Part shown: piece by piece, positions 7,197 to 10,683 of the stretch
Layout: each line of letters opens with the position of its first letter
Numbering within the stretch: the first letter of the stretch is position 1
Source: JBBDRV01 sp040905285
GTDB taxonomy: Bacteria > Bacteroidota > Rhodothermia > Balneolales > Balneolaceae
NCBI GenBank assembly: GCA_040905285.1
Contig: JBBDRV010000045.1
Span: forward strand, 1 to 10,683
Length of the DNA: 10,683 bases
Reading direction: 5' to 3'
Notes under the pieces: generated by a model
Told to the model about the DNA's origin: nothing
Database searches by the model: none
What the model saw: only the letters and a program-made list of their open reading frames with translations
Made by a program: the position numbers and the translations under genes

Positions 7197-7212
7197 CCTG
7201 AAATCCTTCAGG
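7197..7212. repeat. Inverted repeat CCTGAA / TTCAGG
   Basis: CCTGAA (7197-7202) and TTCAGG (7207-7212) form a perfect 6-bp stem around a 4-base loop. The adjoining GCCATGGC (7212-7219) is a perfect 8-bp palindrome. No T-run follows in either direction. It adds to the unusual density of dyads in this spacer; the role is unknown. Confidence 0.5.
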
Positions 7213-7236
7213 CCATGGCTGTAAATTGTCAATCAT

Positions 7237-7255
7237 TCTGCAATCTGCAATCTGC
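7237..7255. repeat. Heptanucleotide tandem repeat TCTGCAA, about 2.7 copies
   Basis: Units at 7237-7243 and 7244-7250 are followed by the partial unit TCTGC at 7251-7255. Similar short heptad repeats are common in non-coding DNA of several bacterial phyla. A slippage origin is likely, and copy number could vary between strains. Confidence 0.85.
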
Positions 7256-7280
7256 CCTTCCACCGCTTTGCTATTCTGTT

Positions 7281-7309
7281 GCAGTAACAATGAAGCAGTA
7301 ACAATGAAG
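7281..7309. repeat. 14-bp tandem duplication in the lpdA-metalloprotease spacer
   Basis: GCAGTAACAATGAA occurs at 7281-7294 and again, identically, at 7295-7308, followed by the first G of a further copy. The unit length is not a multiple of three, which argues against coding use of this stretch. Confidence 0.9.
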
Positions 7310-7423
7310 ACGAAAGCACCTGTAAAACCGAAACTTCCCCCGGAACATTTCCCGCAGCCTGTCATTACAGTAAAGAGGACATGCCTGGATTTCTCCTGAA
7401 AACAGCAAAAAATAATCCGACCA

Positions 7424-8191
7424 ATGATGATATACACAGGCTCAAATTCCCTGCTGGCGGCAACCCTCCTGGCCGGTATCCTGATATCCTGCGACACCCA
7501 GCCGACACAGACAGAAGCAGACGGGGAGTTTTCCCACGCCCGTAATCCGGGGTCATCCAATGCCGATTTGCTGACCGATTCGGATTTTGACCGGCTGGTG
7601 GTGGAAATCGACTATATGGAAGGGGCACGTCCGACCGATGAGGCCATAGACAGCCTGAGAGTATTTCTCGTGGATAAGCTGCAGAAGTCTGAAATCATCA
7701 TCGAAGAGCCCACGCAGATCCCGTCCGGGGGCCAGGCGAACTATACGGCCGAAGATGTCCGGGATCTTGAGGAAAGCCACCGCAGCACGTATAGCGATAC
7801 GGAAAGCAGAATACTGGCCACTTATAATGTGTTTGTGGATGGCGAATACAGTGACGGCAATGTCCTCGGAATTGCCTATTACAATACCTCCAATGCTTTT
7901 TTTGGAGAAACGATCAACAGTATCAGCGGCGGGTTGGCAGAACCGTCACGCAGAAAAGTGGAAGCCACCGTTTTCCGGCATGAATACGGCCACCTCATGG
8001 GACTGGTGAATAACGGGACGGAACTGCAGAGCAGCCACCAGGATGAATCCAACGGCGCTCACTGTACGGATGACGAATGCCTGATGCACTATGCATTCGA
8101 AACCGCCGATCTGTTTGGGAATCTCTTTGACGGCACGATACCGGATCTTAACGAATTATGCGAAGCCGATATCCAGGCTGTAGAAAACTGA
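7424..8191 (+). CDS. Lipoprotein zinc metalloprotease (metzincin/archaemetzincin-like motif)
   Basis: Predicted lipid-anchored zinc protease of 255 residues; substrate unknown. The N-terminus has a hydrophobic segment (about 9-21) and a lipobox LISC with C23 as the lipidated cysteine and Asp at +2. A polar linker follows to about 50, then the catalytic domain. HEYGH (186-190) gives two zinc-binding histidines and the catalytic glutamate; G193 fits HExxHxxG. The usual third ligand position is N196, but further on there is SSHQDE (H205) and then H213-C214-x4-C219-x-M221. That block matches the HCx4CxM part of archaemetzincins, displaced by a 16-residue insertion. One more cysteine, C246, lies near the end. 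I recall similar proteins annotated 'membrane metalloprotease' in Bacteroidota but cannot confirm it. The ATG at 7424 is followed by another ATG. The n-region lacks any Lys or Arg, which is odd for a signal peptide. The gene is monocistronic and convergent with prfC. Confidence 0.85.
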   Translation: MMIYTGSNSLLAATLLAGILISCDTQPTQTEADGEFSHARNPGSSNADLLTDSDFDRLVVEIDYMEGARPTDEAIDSLRVFLVDKLQKSEIIIEEPTQIPSGGQANYTAEDVRDLEESHRSTYSDTESRILATYNVFVDGEYSDGNVLGIAYYNTSNAFFGETINSISGGLAEPSRRKVEATVFRHEYGHLMGLVNNGTELQSSHQDESNGAHCTDDECLMHYAFETADLFGNLFDGTIPDLNELCEADIQAVEN

Positions 8192-8224
8192 AGCAGAGGA
8201 ATTGATACAATGAACCGGTCCTGC

Positions 8225-9832
8225 TTAATCCTGTTTGTATTTAAACAGATTTTCAGCTCCCACTTTTTCCTCTGCCTGTCCGAGGGCGTATTGACTGTCC
8301 AATAACACGATTGAGTGGCCCTCGAGGTCCGTTGTTATATATGTGGAGTAGCTGCTTTCCAGCTTTTTGGCGATCACCGGATCGTCGGGCAGCCACCGTG
8401 CGGCATGATAGCTCATCGGCTGCATATTAAGCTCAACGTTATATTCAGTCAGCATCCTGTGCTCAACAACCTCGAACTGCAATACACCCACGGTCCCCAG
8501 CAAAAGCTCATTACCCACTCCGTGGGGCACTTCAAATACATGGACCACACCCTCTTCCGAAAGCTGCTTTAACCCTTCCCTCAGCTGTTTTCTCTTAAAA
8601 GGATCTTTTGTAGAAACCTTCATAAAATGCTCAGGGGTGAAAAGGGGAATAACATTGAAAACGACAGGATCAGATTCATAGAGCGTACTGCCAATCCGGA
8701 AGAATCCAGGGCTGAAGAGAGAAACAATATCTCCCGGGTAAGCTTCCTCCATAATATGGCGCTCATCCCCCATCAGGGTATGTGGCGTAGACATTCTGAT
8801 CTTTTTTCCTGTCTGGGCATGGATCACTTCCAGACCGCGTTCAAACTTTCCGGACGTGATGCGGACAAAAGCGGCGCAATCCCGGTGATCGGGATTCATG
8901 TTGGCCTGCAGCTTAAAAATAAACCCACTGAAGGGCTGGTCTATCAGCCGCTGCTCTCCACTGTCGCTTCTGTAGCTCTGCGGTTCAGGTGCCAGCTCCC
9001 TGAAATATCGCAAAAATACGTCGAGCCCGAAATTGTGGAGTGCCGAGCCGAAAAACACCGGAGTCACTTCCCCTTTTGAAAACCTGTCGGGATCCATGCT
9101 TTCGAACATATCCTCGATCAGCATAATCTCCTCTTCAAGATGCTCTTTTTCAGCTTCGGAGAGGGTGCATTTTGCCAGCCCCTCTTCGATACTCACAATC
9201 TCGGTTTCCGCTTTTTTTGCTCCCCGTTCGGATTTTATATAGAGATGTATCTCCCGGTTGACCAGATCGCAAATTCCCTGAAAATTCTGGCCGTAGCCTA
9301 CCGGCCAGCTGGCGGGTACCGCCTCTATGCCCAGCCTGCTTTCAATATTACTTAAAAGCTCAAGAGGCTCCATGCCGGGCCGGTCACACTTGTTGACGAA
9401 TGTTACCACGGGCACCTGGCGCAATTTACAGACTTCAAATAATTTTTCAGTCTGCTCCTCCACCCCTTTCGCCACATCGATCACCATCAAACCTGAATCG
9501 GCTGCCACAAGGGTACGCAGCGTGTCCTCAGAAAAGTCCTTGTGGCCGGGTGTGTCCAGCAAATTGTATCTGATGCCTTCTTTTTCAAACCGGAGGACAG
9601 ATGAGGTCACGGAGATGCCGCGCTCTTTCTCGATAGCCATCCAGTCCGAAGCGGCATAGCGTGATGCCTTCCGCTGGCGGATAGAGCCGGCTTCATGAAT
9701 GGCACCACCGTAAAGGAGCAATTTTTCAGTCAGGGTGGTCTTTCCGGCATCCGGGTGAGAGATGATTGCAAAGGTACGGCGCGTTTCCGCCTCCTTCAGG
9801 ATATGTTTGTTATCAGTAACTGTTTTTGTCAT
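8225..9832 (-). CDS. prfC: Peptide chain release factor 3 (RF3)
   Basis: Translational GTPase that removes RF1 and RF2 from the ribosome after peptide release. The 535 residues compare with 529 in E. coli. G1 is HPDAGKTT at 26-33, the G2 threonine T76 lies in RGISVTSS (71-78), G3 is DTPGH at 93-97 and G4 is NKCD at 147-150. The G5-like GSALHNFG and the RF3-type C-terminal domains follow. RF3 is told apart from EF-G by its length and by the HPDAGKTTLTEKLLL and RQRKASRYAASDWM segments. The ATG at 9832 has no Shine-Dalgarno; the preceding bases are pyrimidine-rich on the coding strand. A 188-bp spacer separates it from the DUF72 gene on the same strand. I see no convincing gene in that spacer, only a 10-bp direct repeat ACCGGCTGCG (9936-9945 and 9981-9990). 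Confidence 0.98.
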   Translation of the reverse strand: MTKTVTDNKHILKEAETRRTFAIISHPDAGKTTLTEKLLLYGGAIHEAGSIRQRKASRYAASDWMAIEKERGISVTSSVLRFEKEGIRYNLLDTPGHKDFSEDTLRTLVAADSGLMVIDVAKGVEEQTEKLFEVCKLRQVPVVTFVNKCDRPGMEPLELLSNIESRLGIEAVPASWPVGYGQNFQGICDLVNREIHLYIKSERGAKKAETEIVSIEEGLAKCTLSEAEKEHLEEEIMLIEDMFESMDPDRFSKGEVTPVFFGSALHNFGLDVFLRYFRELAPEPQSYRSDSGEQRLIDQPFSGFIFKLQANMNPDHRDCAAFVRITSGKFERGLEVIHAQTGKKIRMSTPHTLMGDERHIMEEAYPGDIVSLFSPGFFRIGSTLYESDPVVFNVIPLFTPEHFMKVSTKDPFKRKQLREGLKQLSEEGVVHVFEVPHGVGNELLLGTVGVLQFEVVEHRMLTEYNVELNMQPMSYHAARWLPDDPVIAKKLESSYSTYITTDLEGHSIVLLDSQYALGQAEEKVGAENLFKYKQD

Positions 9833-10020
9833 AAGAGGAAATAAATAGGTTCACAGACCGGTAAAATACGAATGATAACGGACCATGTCAGAAATATTCC
9901 ACGGGTTCGGCCAGGGATCCGTTTTCCTGCAGATTACCGGCTGCGCAGACCGGATGCAGACTGCTCCGGTCCGGAACAAAACCGGCTGCGGCTGTCAGAA
10001 AGGGCCTTCGGGAGGAGATG

Positions 10021-10683
10021 TCAAAACAGTCCCAGCTGTTCATCCTGCCTGTCAGCCGGCCATTGAGGCAGCGGACCGATACTGATCAGCTTTGAAAGCT
10101 CCTGATGGAAATAGCGAGCCAGATTGGGGGCGTAAAAAGGGTCGGGTGCATGTATAAAGACATACGGGTGAAGACCGTCCCGGATCCAGTCCGCCACTAC
10201 TATAGCCCATTCTTTCAGATAGGCCTGGTTATTCAGCACGTCATTGACTCCGACAAACCTCAGGAAAGGGCGGGATCCGGTTGAATCGAACCGGACAGGT
10301 AGCTGCGGCTTTTTCTGCTGTGCATCTTTCACAGACTGCTCACCGCCCTTTGAACTATGCAGTTTGCGTGTGTCAAATATGACCCGGTCGACGTTCAGGT
10401 CACGCAATACGTGAAGAAGATGATTTTCCATTTTCCCCCTGTCGTAAAAATCCGGATGCCGGACCTCTACCGCGTACGCGTAATCTGCCGGCAGTTTGCC
10501 CAATACCCCTGCCAGCTTGTCAAACTCGTTATATGAAAACCGGGAGCCGAGCTGAATATGAAAAGGGCCCGTATGCTCCCCGATCGGTTCAAAGAGCTGG
10601 ATGAACTGCATAATTTCATCATAAACATCATTTAACCGCCTGTAATGAGTGATTTTTTGAGGAAACTTCAAACAGAACCGAAA
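10021..10683 (-). CDS. DUF72 (YecE-like) family protein, 5' end outside the window
   Basis: Member of the DUF72 TIM-barrel-like family of uncertain function. The frame stays open to the window edge, so the start is missing. The 220 visible residues begin in the conserved FRFCLKFPQKITHYRRL region, near the early part of the fold. Other family-like stretches are HIQLGSRFSYNEFDKL, then AVEVRHPDFYD, VDRVIFDTRKLH, RPFLRFVGV, and VFIHAPDPFYAPNLARYF near the end. The last residues are EQLGLF; QLGLF fits the consensus of bacterial sliding-clamp (DnaN) binding peptides (QL[SD]LF, Qxx[LM]F). In many DUF72 proteins the late motif has paired asparagines; here HAPD occupies the corresponding area, an alignment made by eye. 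It lies upstream of prfC on the same strand. Confidence 0.88.
   Translation of the reverse strand, partial: FRFCLKFPQKITHYRRLNDVYDEIMQFIQLFEPIGEHTGPFHIQLGSRFSYNEFDKLAGVLGKLPADYAYAVEVRHPDFYDRGKMENHLLHVLRDLNVDRVIFDTRKLHSSKGGEQSVKDAQQKKPQLPVRFDSTGSRPFLRFVGVNDVLNNQAYLKEWAIVVADWIRDGLHPYVFIHAPDPFYAPNLARYFHQELSKLISIGPLPQWPADRQDEQLGLF

Larger units (their letters stand above)
7052..7423. other. Divergent intergenic region rich in inverted and tandem repeats
   Basis: This 372-bp spacer separates the divergent starts of lpdA and the metalloprotease gene and should hold both promoters. I could not identify either promoter with confidence; a minus-strand TAGTATTG (7091-7084), about 32 bases before lpdA, is the best Bacteroidota-like -7 element but has no -33 partner. 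The region instead carries several small dyads (7088-7099, 7129-7170, 7197-7212) and two tandem repeats (7237-7255, 7281-7309). No small gene is convincing. Confidence 0.6.

Noticed and set aside
7359..7370. CTGTcattACAG upstream of the metalloprotease gene, considered as a LexA-type box
   Set aside because: The spacer between half-sites is 4 bp, not the 8 bp of the E. coli-type box, and a 4-bp dyad is expected by chance.
7304..7399. A possible 31-codon plus-strand leader peptide ending at TGA 7397-7399
   Set aside because: It starts in the tandem repeat, lacks a ribosome-binding site, and its composition is unremarkable. It is mentioned only because it shares the metalloprotease frame.
7150..7560. 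A 136-codon minus-strand frame in the lpdA-metalloprotease spacer, with a hydrophobic stretch and CGKC
   Set aside because: It overlaps the 5' end of the metalloprotease gene and runs through the 14-bp tandem repeat, whose unit is not a multiple of three. It shows no recognisable family.
8192..8225. Inverted repeat AGCAG(a)GGA / TCCTGCT between the convergent metalloprotease and prfC genes, considered as a bidirectional terminator
   Set aside because: The stem is 8 bp with a bulge and an 18-base loop, with no T-run in either direction; too weak to call.
9936..9990. Direct repeat ACCGGCTGCG (two copies 45 bp apart), considered as iterons or an attachment site
   Set aside because: There are only two 10-bp copies in GC-rich sequence, with no integrase, replication gene or tRNA nearby.
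9885..10085. A 66-codon plus-strand frame between prfC and the DUF72 gene, cysteine-containing
   Set aside because: It overlaps the DUF72 3' end by about 65 bp, has no ribosome-binding site and no recognisable features.

Overview
The window reads as a chromosomal housekeeping segment of a Bacteroidota-related bacterium (Bacteroidota, Balneolota or Rhodothermota). This rests on the gene families and the short lipoprotein signal, on moderate GC, and on the lack of clear Shine-Dalgarno sequences before nearly every start. The lineage is an inference. No rRNA, tRNA, CRISPR array, insertion sequence or phage gene was seen.

Layout. (1) 1-862, plus strand: the 3' two-thirds of a type II NADH:quinone dehydrogenase, cut by the window edge. 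(2) 878-7051, minus strand: a seven-gene run, in transcription order dihydrolipoyl dehydrogenase (lpdA), octanoyltransferase (lipB), lipoyl synthase (lipA), acyl-phosphate:G3P acyltransferase (plsY), G3P dehydrogenase (gpsA), an AlbA_2/Schlafen-like DNA-binding-domain protein, and an A-type iron-sulfur carrier. Several junctions overlap (lipB/lipA by 8 bp, plsY/gpsA by 4 bp). Gaps of 68 bp (lpdA-lipB) and 96 bp (lipA-plsY) could hold internal promoters. (3) 7052-7423: a 372-bp divergent intergenic region rich in inverted and tandem repeats. (4) 7424-8191, plus strand: a lipoprotein zinc metalloprotease with an unusual metzincin/archaemetzincin-like motif. (5) 8225-9832, minus strand: release factor 3 (prfC). 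(6) 10021-10683, minus strand: the C-terminal part of a DUF72 (YecE-like) protein ending in a possible sliding-clamp-binding peptide.

How the genes fit together. LipB and LipA make the lipoyl cofactor on 2-oxoacid dehydrogenase E2 subunits and GcvH, and LpdA re-oxidises that cofactor. LipA consumes an auxiliary iron-sulfur cluster in each turnover, so an A-type Fe-S carrier in the same run makes sense. GpsA makes sn-glycerol-3-phosphate and PlsY acylates it, giving a two-step start of phospholipid synthesis. Octanoyl-ACP (LipB) and acyl-phosphate (PlsY) both derive from fatty acid synthesis, which may explain the grouping.

I do not see a clearly new multi-gene system. The items most worth a second look are the palindrome-rich lpdA/metalloprotease spacer, the metalloprotease active-site arrangement and its start, the C-terminal QLGLF of the DUF72 protein, the hairpin abutting the plsY start codon, and the AlbA_2 protein embedded among lipid, lipoate and Fe-S genes.
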